The notes beneath the pieces are model-generated. The model saw nothing but the letters and a program-made list of their open reading frames with translations, searched no databases and was not told the origin of the DNA. This document shows, in pieces, positions 7,281 through 16,313 of a stretch of DNA of 64,000 bases. Position 1 is the first letter of the stretch. Each line of letters starts with the position of its first letter. This DNA comes from Arthrobacter sp. MYb227. Its GTDB lineage: Bacteria > Actinomycetota > Actinomycetes > Actinomycetales > Micrococcaceae. The DNA lies in the NCBI RefSeq assembly GCF_002975435.1, contig NZ_PCPT01000001.1:1-64000 (forward strand), given 5' to 3'. Made by a program: the position numbers and the translations under genes.

Positions 7281-8747
7281 TTAGGCGCCGGCCAGCTTCT
7301 CGCGCAGTGCTGCGAGTGCTTCGTCGGATGCCAGGGTGCCAGCCTCGGTTGCCGGAGCATCCGAGGAGTAGCTGTTGGCTGCGGACTCGGCCGGAGCCGA
7401 CTCTGCTGCTGCATCGTCGAGCAAGTGCTGAGCAACCTGCTTCTTGTGTGCTTCCCAGCGGGTCTGGGCGTCAGCGTACTGCTGCTCCCAAGCCGAACGC
7501 TGGGTCTCGAAGCCTTCGAGCCATTCGTTGGACTCTGGGTCGAAGCCCTCTGGGTACTTGTAGTTGCCCTCTTCGTCGTACTCTGCAGCCATGCCGTAGA
7601 GTGCCGGATCGAATTCGGTACCTTCCGGATCGACGCCCTCGTTGGCCTGCTTGAGGGACAGCGAGATACGGCGACGCTCGAGGTCGATGTCGATGACCTT
7701 GACGAACAGCTCGTCACCAACGGAGACAACCTGCTCTGCAAGCTCAACGTGGCGAACTGCAAGCTCGGAGATGTGCACGAGGCCTTCGATGCCGTCTTCG
7801 ACGCGAACGAACGCACCGAACGGAACCAGCTTGGTGACCTTACCCGGTACAACCTGCCCAAGGGCGTGGGTGCGGGCGAAGGTCTGCCATGGATCTTCCT
7901 GGGTGGCCTTGAGCGAGAGCGAAACACGCTCGCGGTCCAGATCCACTTCGAGAACCTCGACGGTGACTTCCTGGCCAACTTCGACAACCTCTGACGGGTG
8001 GTCGATGTGCTTCCAGGACAGCTCGGAAACGTGGACGAGACCGTCTACGCCGCCAAGGTCCACGAATGCACCGAAGTTGACGATGGAGGAAACAACGCCC
8101 GGACGAACCTGGCCCTTTTCCAGCTTATTGAGGAAGGTGGAGCGAACCTCGGACTGGGTCTGCTCGAGCCATGCACGACGGGACAGCACAACGTTGTTGC
8201 GGTTCTTGTCCAGTTCGATGATCTTGGCTTCGATTTCCTGGCCGATGTACGGAGCCAGATCGCGCACACGGCGCATTTCGACCAGCGATGCCGGCAGGAA
8301 GCCGCGCAGGCCGATGTCGAGGATAAGGCCGCCCTTGACCACCTCGATGACGGTGCCGGTAACGACCCCGTCTTCTTCCTTGATCTTTTCGATGTCGCCC
8401 CAGGCACGCTCGTACTGAGCACGCTTCTTGGACAGGATCAAACGACCTTCCTTGTCCTCCTTGGTGAGGACGAGGGCCTCGACGTTGTCACCAACGGCGA
8501 CAACGTCGCCCGGGTCAACATCGTGCTTGATGGAAAGTTCGCGGGAAGGGATGACACCTTCGGTCTTGTAACCGATGTCGAGCAGAACTTCGTCGCGGTC
8601 AACCTTGACGACGATGCCTTCGACGAGGTCGCCATCGTTGAAGTACTTGATGGTTGCGTCGACGGCAGCGAGGAAGTCTTCAGCAGAGCCGATGTCGTTA
8701 ATTGCAACGACTGGAGCACTGGTCTTCTCGTTGGAGGTGATGGTCAT
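7281..8747 (-). CDS. rpsA: 30S ribosomal protein S1
   Basis: A 488-aa protein with four S1 RNA-binding repeats (about residues 38-107, 124-190, 210-280 and 295-365). Examples are GDLVEGIVVKVDRDEVLLDI and VVSSIVNFGAFVDLGGVDG. A long acidic Ala/Glu-rich tail of the actinobacterial type follows. S1 binds mRNA on the small subunit and helps start translation. The start is ATG 8747 (MTITSNEK); an upstream in-frame extension to 8873 looks non-coding and would be the leader. About 200 bases separate it from the next gene. Several long open frames on the opposite strand are shadows of this strongly biased gene. Confidence 0.97.
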   Translation of the reverse strand: MTITSNEKTSAPVVAINDIGSAEDFLAAVDATIKYFNDGDLVEGIVVKVDRDEVLLDIGYKTEGVIPSRELSIKHDVDPGDVVAVGDNVEALVLTKEDKEGRLILSKKRAQYERAWGDIEKIKEEDGVVTGTVIEVVKGGLILDIGLRGFLPASLVEMRRVRDLAPYIGQEIEAKIIELDKNRNNVVLSRRAWLEQTQSEVRSTFLNKLEKGQVRPGVVSSIVNFGAFVDLGGVDGLVHVSELSWKHIDHPSEVVEVGQEVTVEVLEVDLDRERVSLSLKATQEDPWQTFARTHALGQVVPGKVTKLVPFGAFVRVEDGIEGLVHISELAVRHVELAEQVVSVGDELFVKVIDIDLERRRISLSLKQANEGVDPEGTEFDPALYGMAAEYDEEGNYKYPEGFDPESNEWLEGFETQRSAWEQQYADAQTRWEAHKKQVAQHLLDDAAAESAPAESAANSYSSDAPATEAGTLASDEALAALREKLAGA

Positions 8748-8952
8748 GTAGTAGGGACTCCGATGTGGATAGTCTGGTTGGTCGGTTAGCCGGAAGTCCC
8801 GGCATAATCCGAATTTAAACTTATGCGGGCACGGCAAGGCCGAAACACGCCCCCTTAGTCTATTCCCAGACACCCTGCCGGGTCAAAACGGATCGTGCCC
8901 CATTTTGTCAAGTGACGCGGGGTGCCAAGGGGTTTCGACGCAGTGGCCGAGC

Positions 8953-9900
8953 CTAGAATGCGTCGGAGAGCTTCAAGAGCCGCAAACTCTGAGAATCTAA
9001 AGCCTGAATGAGTCTGGGAAGTGCCTCGGCAACGCCCTTCCCGGTTCCGGATTTGGGCCGATTAAAGTGACCGATTCCCACGCTACGGGCCCGCATACTC
9101 AGGGTTTGGGTACCCACCGTTGCCGCAGGGAAGGTTGCTCCGGCGTCTAGATTCACCGTGAAATTCATGGGGATGAGTCCAATCTCACGTGTCAAAGCGG
9201 CGCTGAGTTCGTCCATGTGGGCGGTTCCAGAGCGGAAGAACTTGGCTTCAACACCAAATTCATCGGACAGGTAGCGTTGGTTTCCCATGATTTCATCGTA
9301 GGCAGCGCCAATATTTGCGGTTCCGGGGATGCCGTAGGCAGCCTGTCCCCTGCTAGCCAGCGGTGCATGAGTGGTTCCATGATTGGCAATCTCAAAGAGC
9401 GGATCAGCGGCAAGCTCCCGGGTCAAGGATTTGTTGGCCTTGGCCCAACGCTGATTGATAAAGAGCGTTGCTGGTGCCTTATTTTTGCGAAGTACCTCGA
9501 TCAGTACCTCATCGAACCCCTCTCCATTGGCTCCCCCGCACGCGTCAAAGGTCAATGCTGCACCCTTAGCCTTACTTGGGAGCCCTAAGGCAATTCCCTT
9601 GACTTCAAGACCAAAAGCGCCTGCGGGACGTCCCGGGTAGGAGTTCAGAACCTGTTTTCGGCTCGGGACACTTGACGCGGATTCTGGCGTGGCAGTGGGA
9701 CTGGGCGCCGGCGTTGGACTTGCCGTGGGGTTGGGCGCCGAGGAGGGAGAAGAACTCGGGGTCTGGTTTGGAGTTTGTGGTGAGGTTGGAGAGTTGGGGT
9801 CGGCAACACAAGAGCTCAGCAGGCCGGCTCCCAATCCCAAGGCTGCGCTCAGCAGGACTCGGCGGCCGACAGACCTGGGCATAAGTGATGGTTCGTTCAT
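8953..9900 (-). CDS. Polysaccharide deacetylase-family lipoprotein
   Basis: A 315-aa protein from ATG 9900, with an Arg-containing N-terminus, a hydrophobic stretch and lipobox LLSSC (about residues 30-34). A Pro/Ser/Thr linker (about 40-85) and a NodB-like domain follow. Visible motifs are ALTFDACGG, with the catalytic Asp (the usual second Asp is replaced by A-C), and NHGTTHAPL, which carries the two metal-binding His. Such enzymes remove acetyl groups from cell-wall sugars outside the membrane; the substrate here is unknown. A TTG 8 codons upstream (9924) would overlap the previous gene, but the ATG with GGCGGA 12 bases ahead looks better. Confidence 0.85.
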   Translation of the reverse strand: MNEPSLMPRSVGRRVLLSAALGLGAGLLSSCVADPNSPTSPQTPNQTPSSSPSSAPNPTASPTPAPSPTATPESASSVPSRKQVLNSYPGRPAGAFGLEVKGIALGLPSKAKGAALTFDACGGANGEGFDEVLIEVLRKNKAPATLFINQRWAKANKSLTRELAADPLFEIANHGTTHAPLASRGQAAYGIPGTANIGAAYDEIMGNQRYLSDEFGVEAKFFRSGTAHMDELSAALTREIGLIPMNFTVNLDAGATFPAATVGTQTLSMRARSVGIGHFNRPKSGTGKGVAEALPRLIQALDSQSLRLLKLSDAF

Positions 9901-9905
9901 CGGGA

Positions 9906-11201
9906 CTAGAAATCCGCCTGACAATATGGAGTTGCTGTTGTGCTAAAAAGTAGGTCCAGGATTTCGAGAGCCTGCCCGTGGTGTGCGTTCAGCAGACCTG
10001 CTTGTTCCAAGTGGGTTGCGGTGCGCATGCCCATGACAAGGGTTGCTAGGTCACGAACATCAAGGGTTGCATCGACAGATTTATCGGCAGGGGCACGGCG
10101 AACCTGCGGAACCGAGTTTTCAACGCTAAGCTCCCAAACACCGTTAACAAGTGAGAGGTCATCTCGCACGCCCAAGGATATTTTTCCATCATTCGTGTAA
10201 CTTCTAGCACCGAGTACTGCCGGAACATCGAGAATTCTCATCCATAGGTGATCTCCCACCCGGGTGACTTTGTAATCGCGAGGATTGACCAACGCTGAGC
10301 GCAGCACATCATCGACTGGCCCACGACCGGTGATCTCCTCAATGAGGTCGTGAGCTGCCAGATATCCGATCAGTTCGCGTCGCGCAGCACCGTTCAGGGC
10401 GCTCAGTTGTCCAATGGACAGTGCCGGAGTTTTGGCTTTCCAGCCGGAGAATTCATAGGTAATAAAACCATCAACCTCACCCCGCGCATCGAGGTGCAAT
10501 GCCGCGCGCAGATTTTTGATGGGTGTGAGCGAATCAAATTCTTCCCAGATCCCTGTTGAATTTCCAATATCAAAGCGCGAGTGGCTCACAGACCCTAGGG
10601 TTTTCGCGTGGGCAGCGGCGAAGAGTTCGGGTGCCCAAATTTCAAGTTCCGCCGGGTCTACAGCAATAACATTTCCGGTCACCGGACCACGCTGGTTGGC
10701 ACCGCGGGCAGTTGTCAAGGCAAAACTTGCCCGTTCGGTCACCGCTCCAAACCCAAAGCGCCCATAAATTGTTGCCTCGGATGCCGTCAGAATCGCTACC
10801 GGAAGACCGTTGGCCTGCGCAGCCTGCAGATCCTCGGTGATGACGCTGCGTAGAATGCCCCGGCGCCGATGTGTGGGGCTCACGGTGACCGCGGTGATCT
10901 GGTGTGCGGGCAATAATTCTTTTCCACCCAGATTGAGAGTGCCGGGGTAGGCGGCATAGGTGGCCACCGGTTTTCCCGCATGCCACGACGGAACTACAAC
11001 ATCATCGTCGTATACAGCGGTGAACTCGGACCCGTCGGCAACGTGAATTTGCGCCAGAACTGCTAGGCCTTCGGCTTCTTGGGCGCGTTCGTGAAAACCA
11101 CGGCTGATGGCAATGTTGAAATCATTGGTTCGAGAGCTTGGCGCACCCTCAATGATTTCGGGGCCGAAGCGTTCGATGCGGATTGGATTTTTCTCGCTCA
11201 T
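9906..11201 (-). CDS. Eis-like GNAT N-acetyltransferase (copy 2)
   Basis: A 431-aa protein with an N-terminal GNAT fold. The acetyl-CoA loop is VTVSPTHRRRGILRSVI, followed by ASEATIYGRFGFG, a signature of the Eis/UPF0256 family. Central GNAT-like and C-terminal SCP2-like parts follow. Eis proteins acetylate amines on aminoglycosides, peptides or proteins; the substrate here is not predictable. It is a tandem paralogue of the gene just upstream (11226-12518), 24 bases away, likely co-transcribed. GTG 11207 is an alternative start. Confidence 0.88.
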   Translation of the reverse strand: MSEKNPIRIERFGPEIIEGAPSSRTNDFNIAISRGFHERAQEAEGLAVLAQIHVADGSEFTAVYDDDVVVPSWHAGKPVATYAAYPGTLNLGGKELLPAHQITAVTVSPTHRRRGILRSVITEDLQAAQANGLPVAILTASEATIYGRFGFGAVTERASFALTTARGANQRGPVTGNVIAVDPAELEIWAPELFAAAHAKTLGSVSHSRFDIGNSTGIWEEFDSLTPIKNLRAALHLDARGEVDGFITYEFSGWKAKTPALSIGQLSALNGAARRELIGYLAAHDLIEEITGRGPVDDVLRSALVNPRDYKVTRVGDHLWMRILDVPAVLGARSYTNDGKISLGVRDDLSLVNGVWELSVENSVPQVRRAPADKSVDATLDVRDLATLVMGMRTATHLEQAGLLNAHHGQALEILDLLFSTTATPYCQADF

Positions 11202-11225
11202 ATCCACAATGCTACTTCTGGCCTT

Positions 11226-12518
11226 CTAGAATCCGTTGATGGCATGCGGTATTCCGGGAAGATCTACTAAGGCAGCGAGTCTGCCAAGATCGCTTGGATC
11301 ATCCAGTGTCACTATCCCCGCGGCGAGCAGATCGGCGATTGGTGCAGTGCCCAAGAGGAGCGGGCCAAGTACTTGAACGTCGCAGGCAATGCTCGCCTTG
11401 CTCGAATCTTCAATCCGCGTAATCTCCGGTGTACCCTCGGTGATTTCGAAGGCGTAGCTGCCCGAGGTTAGCCCCTGTACATCAGCAACACGCAGCGTGA
11501 AGAAACCACTGCCGGTGTACTTGCGGGCGGCGAAGGCTGCTTGGACATCGAGGACTCGCACCCACAGTCCGTGCTCGCGTTCAAGATAGCTCAGCCGTGC
11601 GGGGTCTTCCAGAGCCCACCCCAGTGGGTCGTTTGCGGCGGCAGCTGGGTAGCTGACCCGTTCAATCAGGTCATGGGCCGTCATGAACCTGAAAAGTTCA
11701 CGTCGAGCGATGGGGGTTGCCGCCACGAGATCACGAATTTCTAGGGTGATGGGTGCCGGTTCCCATCCAGTAAATGCATAGGTGACGAACCCCTGGATGA
11801 CACCTGCATCATCCAGATACACTGCCGCACGTGTTTTGGGATCCGGTTCCTGCCCATCCGGTCCCCAAGCTCCGGTTGCGTGGCGCTGGTAGGCTTCCTG
11901 CCTGCCAACCGATCCACGTTGGGTTGTGTGGAAACGCTCGAAGACTTCTGCGGCGATGTCCGATAATTTGCTCGGTACTACTTGAACCACCGAGCCCACG
12001 GGCACCGCATGAAAACGCACCTCGCCGCGCACATCAAGGTTCATGCGTTGGGCTTCGGTGCAACGGCCAAAACCAAATCGGCCATATATTGTTGCTTCGG
12101 TAGCGGTCAACGCCGCAACGGCGAAACCGGCAGATTTGGCCTTGGCAAGGTCATCGCTCATGAGCTTGCGGAGGATTCCGCGCCGCCGGTGTGTGGGGCG
12201 CACCGTCACCGTGGTGACTAGGTGCGCCGGAAGGAGCCCGTCGCCAACATTGAGCGTCTTGGTGAAAGAGGCGTAGGTAGCGACGGGCACCAAAGAATCG
12301 ACGAGTTTTGTATCGCGCGAGTCATCATAAACCGCGGTGAGCACCCGTGCATCGATCTGGTGGCTCTGGAACATTTGTTCAAGACGTTCCCCTGTGGAGG
12401 GCTTCCCATAGAAGCCTTCCCCGACAGAATTGAGCCACGCCGCATAGGCGTCAGAGGGCGTTCCGTCCTCACCTCGGGTGAGCGGAACATTGTCGATGCG
12501 CAGGTGCCCGGAGCGCAT
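11226..12518 (-). CDS. Eis-like GNAT N-acetyltransferase (copy 1)
   Basis: A 430-aa paralogue of the next gene downstream. It carries TVTVRPTHRRRGILRKLMSDD, TATEATIYGRFGFGRC and the same three-part Eis architecture, ending with the family-typical carboxylate near the C-terminus. The polA stop and this start overlap by one base (TAATG on the minus strand), so translation is probably coupled to polA. The substrate is unknown. Two divergent adjacent copies suggest old duplication with different substrates (inference). Confidence 0.88.
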   Translation of the reverse strand: MRSGHLRIDNVPLTRGEDGTPSDAYAAWLNSVGEGFYGKPSTGERLEQMFQSHQIDARVLTAVYDDSRDTKLVDSLVPVATYASFTKTLNVGDGLLPAHLVTTVTVRPTHRRRGILRKLMSDDLAKAKSAGFAVAALTATEATIYGRFGFGRCTEAQRMNLDVRGEVRFHAVPVGSVVQVVPSKLSDIAAEVFERFHTTQRGSVGRQEAYQRHATGAWGPDGQEPDPKTRAAVYLDDAGVIQGFVTYAFTGWEPAPITLEIRDLVAATPIARRELFRFMTAHDLIERVSYPAAAANDPLGWALEDPARLSYLEREHGLWVRVLDVQAAFAARKYTGSGFFTLRVADVQGLTSGSYAFEITEGTPEITRIEDSSKASIACDVQVLGPLLLGTAPIADLLAAGIVTLDDPSDLGRLAALVDLPGIPHAINGF

Positions 12519-15214
12519 TAGTGTCCGGCGTCCTGCCAGGACTTGCCGATGCCCACATGCACATCCAGCGGAACCTTAAGTTCTGCCGCGGCGCCCATCT
12601 TCTCGCGCAGCAGCGCCTCAACACTTTCCAGTTCGCCGGGGGCGACCTCAATGACGAGTTCGTCATGGACTTGGAGCAGCATACGGGATTTCAGGCCAGC
12701 GGTTTCGAGGCCTTCCTGCACGCCGAGCATGGCCCGTTTGATAATGTCCGCGGCCGAGCCCTGGATGGGGGCGTTCAGCGCGGCACGTTCGGCAATGTCG
12801 CGCAGCTGACGGTTATCGCTGGCAAGTTCTGGCAGGTAGCGGCGACGGCCAAAGATGGTCTCCGTATAGCCATCCTTGCGGGCCTGATCCACAACCGCAC
12901 GCAAGTAGTCGCGCACGGCGCCGAAGCGGGAGAAGTAATCTTTCATGAGGTTGCGGGCCTCATCGACGGAGATCTTCAGCTGCTTTGACAGCCCAAAGGA
13001 GCTTAGCCCGTAGGCCAGGCCATAGCTCATGGCCTTGACCTTGGATCGCATCTCGTTGGTGACCTCGGCCGGCTCCACATCAAAGACGTGCGAGCCAACA
13101 AAGCGGTGCAAATCCTCGCCGTCCTGATAGGCCTGGATCAGACCCTCGTCCTCGGACAGATGCGCCATGATACGCATTTCAATCTGCGAGTAGTCGGCGG
13201 TTAGCAGGGTCTCGTAGCCTTCACCTACGACGAAGACCTCGCGGATGCGACGCCCTTCCTCTGAACGCACCGGGATGTTCTGCAAGTTTGGGTTAAGCGA
13301 GGACAAGCGTCCGGTGGCGGCAACGGTCTGCGCGTAGGTGGTGTGAATGCGGCCATCTCCCGCAACTGCCTTGCGCAGGCCTTCAACTGTCTGACGCAAC
13401 TTTGTCGCATCGCGGTAGGCCATCAGCGCCACGAGGAATGGGTGATCAGTTTTTTCCAGCAGGTCTGCCAGGGATTCGGCATCGGTGGTATAACCGGTTT
13501 TGATCTTCTTGGTCTTGGGCAAATCGAGTTCTTCAAAGAGGACAACTTGTAGTTGTTTGGGTGAAGAAAGGTTTACTTCGTGACCAATCGAGGCAAAAGC
13601 CGTGGCAGTTGCCGCATCGATGGACTTGGTGAAGTCGGCATAGAGTTCATCGAGCTTCACGGTGTCAATGGCAATGCCTGCCATTTCCATGGTGGCCAAC
13701 ACCTTGGAGAGTGGCATTTCCAGCTCGATGAGCAGCTTATCGCCCCCACGCTCCACCAGCATGCCAGCCAGGAAGAGCGAGAGTTCGCGCACGACATGGG
13801 CGGCCCGGGTGGTAGGGGTTGCCAGGTCTGGACCCTCAAGATCGAAGGCCTGCTGACCACTAGCCGGCTCCGTTTTTGTATCCAGCTCTACCTTCAGGTG
13901 TACCTGGGCAATCTCGGCAAGTTCGTGGCTGCGGCGATCCGGCTGGATCAGGTAGGCGGTGATCATGGTGTCATCGGCTACTCCGTCAAGGTCAAGGCCC
14001 AGCCCGGCGAGCAGTTTGAAGGTGCTCTTGTAGTCATGGATTGCCTTGTTGTAATCCTTGGAGGCGAGCACCGTGCCAAGTGCGTCCTTGGTCTGCGCAT
14101 CAAGATCTTCCAGGGACACGAATGCCGTAGCCTCGGCAGCGGCAAAGCCAATGCCAAGTACCTCGGTGCCGCCAGTGACCGGCGGGGTGGCTAGGTGCAG
14201 GCCCAACAGCTGTGTTCCGTGAGTGGAGAACCAGGTAGTGATGTCCTCGGCGTTGGTGAGCTTCTGCGCATCGGGGGTCTCGATGCTCGGGGCTTCTTCC
14301 TCATCCATGACGGCGAAAAGCTCGAAGAGGCGCTTGCGCAGCGTATTGAATTCAAGGGCATCAAAGAGCTCTTCAACGGCATCGCGGTCCGGGTGCTCGA
14401 GCACCATTGCCTCAAGTGCCACCGGCAGTTCAAGGTCACGTAGCAGGTGGTTGAGGTGGCGGTTGCGCTTGACGTTGTCAAGATTCTCACGCAGCGACTC
14501 ACCGACCTTGCCCTTGATGGCATCGACATTGTCATAGACGCCCTGTAGGCCCCCATACATGTTCAGCCATTTGGCAGCAGTCTTGGGGCCCACACCGGGA
14601 ACACCGGGGAGGTTATCTGCTGTTTCACCCACGAGAGCGGCAAGGTCCGAATACATTTCGGGGCGGACAGCATATTTTTCTTCGACAGCGTCACCATCCA
14701 TCGGCGGAATGTCGGAGATCCCCTTCTTGGGGTAGAGCACCAGGGTTTTTTCGGTGATCAGCTGGAAGGCGTCCCTGTCACCGGAAACGACAAGCACGTC
14801 GAGGCCTGCTGCCTCGCCCTGGGCGGCGAGGGTGGCGATGATGTCATCTGCCTCGAACCCGTCCATGGTGATGGTGGGGATGTTCATGGCTTCCATGACC
14901 TTTTGGATCAGGTCAATCTGCCCATAGAACTCTTCGGGAGTTTTATTACGCCCGCCCTTGTACTCGGTGTATTCCAGCGAGCGGAAGGTGGGGGTGTCAA
15001 GGTCAAAGGCCACAGCCACATGGGTTGGCTTCTGCTGCCGGATCATGGTCAGCAGCATTGAAGTGAATCCGTAGACGGCGTTTGTATGCTGTCCGGTACT
15101 GATAACGAAGTTCTCGGCACGCAATGCATAGAAGGCGCGGAAGGCCATCGAGTGCCCGTCAATGACGAGAAGACGCTGGGGTTCGGTTGCCACAAGTTTG
15201 GTTGAATCGCTCAC
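12518..15214 (-). CDS. polA: DNA polymerase I
   Basis: An 898-aa protein. The 5'-nuclease domain covers about residues 15-300 (LLVIDGHSMAFRAFYAL, MDGFEADDIIATLA, VPGVGPKTAAKWL). The middle 3'-5' exonuclease-like domain lacks the usual acidic metal ligands (LLGLHLATPP in place of a D-x-E strand), as in other actinobacterial PolA. The polymerase domain has motif A (TADYSQIEMRIMAHLSED), motif B (KVKAMSYGLAYGLSSFG) and motif C (LQVHDELVIE). It fills gaps and removes RNA primers. I choose GTG 15214 (VSDSTKL) over the upstream ATG 15295, because the extension overlaps the divergent thioesterase start. Confidence 0.97.
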   Translation of the reverse strand: MSDSTKLVATEPQRLLVIDGHSMAFRAFYALRAENFVISTGQHTNAVYGFTSMLLTMIRQQKPTHVAVAFDLDTPTFRSLEYTEYKGGRNKTPEEFYGQIDLIQKVMEAMNIPTITMDGFEADDIIATLAAQGEAAGLDVLVVSGDRDAFQLITEKTLVLYPKKGISDIPPMDGDAVEEKYAVRPEMYSDLAALVGETADNLPGVPGVGPKTAAKWLNMYGGLQGVYDNVDAIKGKVGESLRENLDNVKRNRHLNHLLRDLELPVALEAMVLEHPDRDAVEELFDALEFNTLRKRLFELFAVMDEEEAPSIETPDAQKLTNAEDITTWFSTHGTQLLGLHLATPPVTGGTEVLGIGFAAAEATAFVSLEDLDAQTKDALGTVLASKDYNKAIHDYKSTFKLLAGLGLDLDGVADDTMITAYLIQPDRRSHELAEIAQVHLKVELDTKTEPASGQQAFDLEGPDLATPTTRAAHVVRELSLFLAGMLVERGGDKLLIELEMPLSKVLATMEMAGIAIDTVKLDELYADFTKSIDAATATAFASIGHEVNLSSPKQLQVVLFEELDLPKTKKIKTGYTTDAESLADLLEKTDHPFLVALMAYRDATKLRQTVEGLRKAVAGDGRIHTTYAQTVAATGRLSSLNPNLQNIPVRSEEGRRIREVFVVGEGYETLLTADYSQIEMRIMAHLSEDEGLIQAYQDGEDLHRFVGSHVFDVEPAEVTNEMRSKVKAMSYGLAYGLSSFGLSKQLKISVDEARNLMKDYFSRFGAVRDYLRAVVDQARKDGYTETIFGRRRYLPELASDNRQLRDIAERAALNAPIQGSAADIIKRAMLGVQEGLETAGLKSRMLLQVHDELVIEVAPGELESVEALLREKMGAAAELKVPLDVHVGIGKSWQDAGH

Positions 15215-15233
15215 AGATGCCAGCCTAGTTGGC

Positions 15234-15752
15234 ATGAGCAAAAATTTCACACACAACAACACCCCCAAGGCAGAGATAAACGGCACCTTTGCCACGGTGG
15301 GGGCAGAACATCCGAATCCATTTGCGCAGCAGCTTGCCGATCATGGGGTGCCGGAACCCATGTGGCCAATGCTCACCGGTCATGGAGTTGGAACATTATT
15401 GCCAAAAATGGGGATTGTATTTTCCGAAATTACCCGCGATCGGGTGGTGGCAACCATGCCCGTTGAAGGTAACCAGCAGGTCGCTGGAATCCTGCATGGG
15501 GGTGCCTCGGTGGTTTTGGCCGAAACCTTGGGTTCTTTTGCCGCTGCCGTGCACGGTGCGGGAAAGAAGAAACCAGTGGGTGTTGATATTTCGGCTACCC
15601 ATCACCGTGCCGGGGTCACGGGTCTGGTGACCGGCGTTTGTACCCCGATTCATTTGGGTCGCACACTGACCACCCATGAGATTGTGATCACCGATGAGCA
15701 GGGACGCCGTATTTGCACCTCGCGGATCACCAATATGCTCCTCGATGGCTAG
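15234..15752 (+). CDS. PaaI-family hotdog thioesterase
   Basis: A 172-aa protein. The hotdog core has MGIVFSEITRDRVVATMPVE, NQQVAGILHGGASVVLAETL (the HGG acyl-CoA site) and GVDISATHHRAGVTG. It probably hydrolyses an aromatic or short acyl-CoA in the cytoplasm, acting as an oligomer. It is divergent from polA, with only about 19 bases between start codons, so promoters must overlap the coding regions. The N-terminal 35 residues before FAQQLADHG are poorly conserved-looking, and the true start could be later. Confidence 0.88.
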   Translation: MSKNFTHNNTPKAEINGTFATVGAEHPNPFAQQLADHGVPEPMWPMLTGHGVGTLLPKMGIVFSEITRDRVVATMPVEGNQQVAGILHGGASVVLAETLGSFAAAVHGAGKKKPVGVDISATHHRAGVTGLVTGVCTPIHLGRTLTTHEIVITDEQGRRICTSRITNMLLDG

Positions 15753-15758
15753 GCGCAC

Positions 15759-16310
15759 TTGAACGATTTTCCGCGCCGGATTATTTGTCTGGGCGTTACC
15801 GGAAGCGGCAAAAGCACGCTAGCACGTGGGATCGGTAGCGCCCTGGGGCTGCCGATCCATCTGGTTGATGAGGAATTTGGCTGGCTTCCGGGTTGGGTGA
15901 GCCGCGATCCGGATGAGCAGAAACGCTTGGCATCAGAGGCCGCCTCCGGTGATTCCTGGGTCTTCGATTCGGCCTACAGCTTTTATCGCCAGGAGATCAT
16001 CGAGCGGGCCGAGCTGGTTGTTTGTCTCGATTACCCACGGCTATTTTCTTTGGCACGTTTGTTGCGCCGCTGTATCCGCCGTGCGGTATTCCACGAACCC
16101 ATGTGCAATGGAAACTATGAATCATGGGGCCGAATGTTGGGTCACGAATCGATTTTGCGCTGGCACTTCAAAACATTTTCAATGAAACGTCGGCAGATGC
16201 GTGCCCTGGAAAAAGAACTGGGTTCGGCGCGAGTCTTACGTTTCAGCAGCGCGAGGGAAACACAAGGGTGGCTTGCCTCGTTAGAAGCAAGCCACCCTTG
16301 GGAAAGCTAA
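15759..16310 (+). CDS. P-loop kinase-like NTPase (FlaR / adenylate-kinase-like)
   Basis: A 183-aa protein with Walker A GVTGSGKST at about residues 13-21. DEEFGWLPGWVSRDPDEQ and DSWVFDSAYS follow, and an Arg-rich lid (ARLLRRCIRRAVF). This resembles the topology-modulation/FlaR group of small P-loop kinases. The target nucleotide or substrate is unknown. The start is TTG 15759, 6 bases after the thioesterase stop, which is in the same frame, so no earlier start exists. Its last codons form a perfect 13-bp hairpin. Confidence 0.8.
   Translation: MNDFPRRIICLGVTGSGKSTLARGIGSALGLPIHLVDEEFGWLPGWVSRDPDEQKRLASEAASGDSWVFDSAYSFYRQEIIERAELVVCLDYPRLFSLARLLRRCIRRAVFHEPMCNGNYESWGRMLGHESILRWHFKTFSMKRRQMRALEKELGSARVLRFSSARETQGWLASLEASHPWES
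16264..16299. terminator. Terminator hairpin inside a coding 3' end
   Basis: A perfect 13-bp stem (AAGGGTGGCTTGC and its complement) with a 10-base loop. It lies within the last 16 codons of the P-loop gene and 14 bases before the end of the convergent gene at 16314. It probably terminates transcription from both directions. Confidence 0.7.
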
Positions 16311-16313
16311 ATT

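Noticed and set aside
7642-8789. Long plus-strand open frames opposite rpsA (up to 263 codons)
   Set aside because: They mirror the strong codon bias of rpsA, have no ribosome sites and encode low-complexity Asp/Val/Asn-rich or Ser/Thr/Arg-rich protein. Shadow frames.
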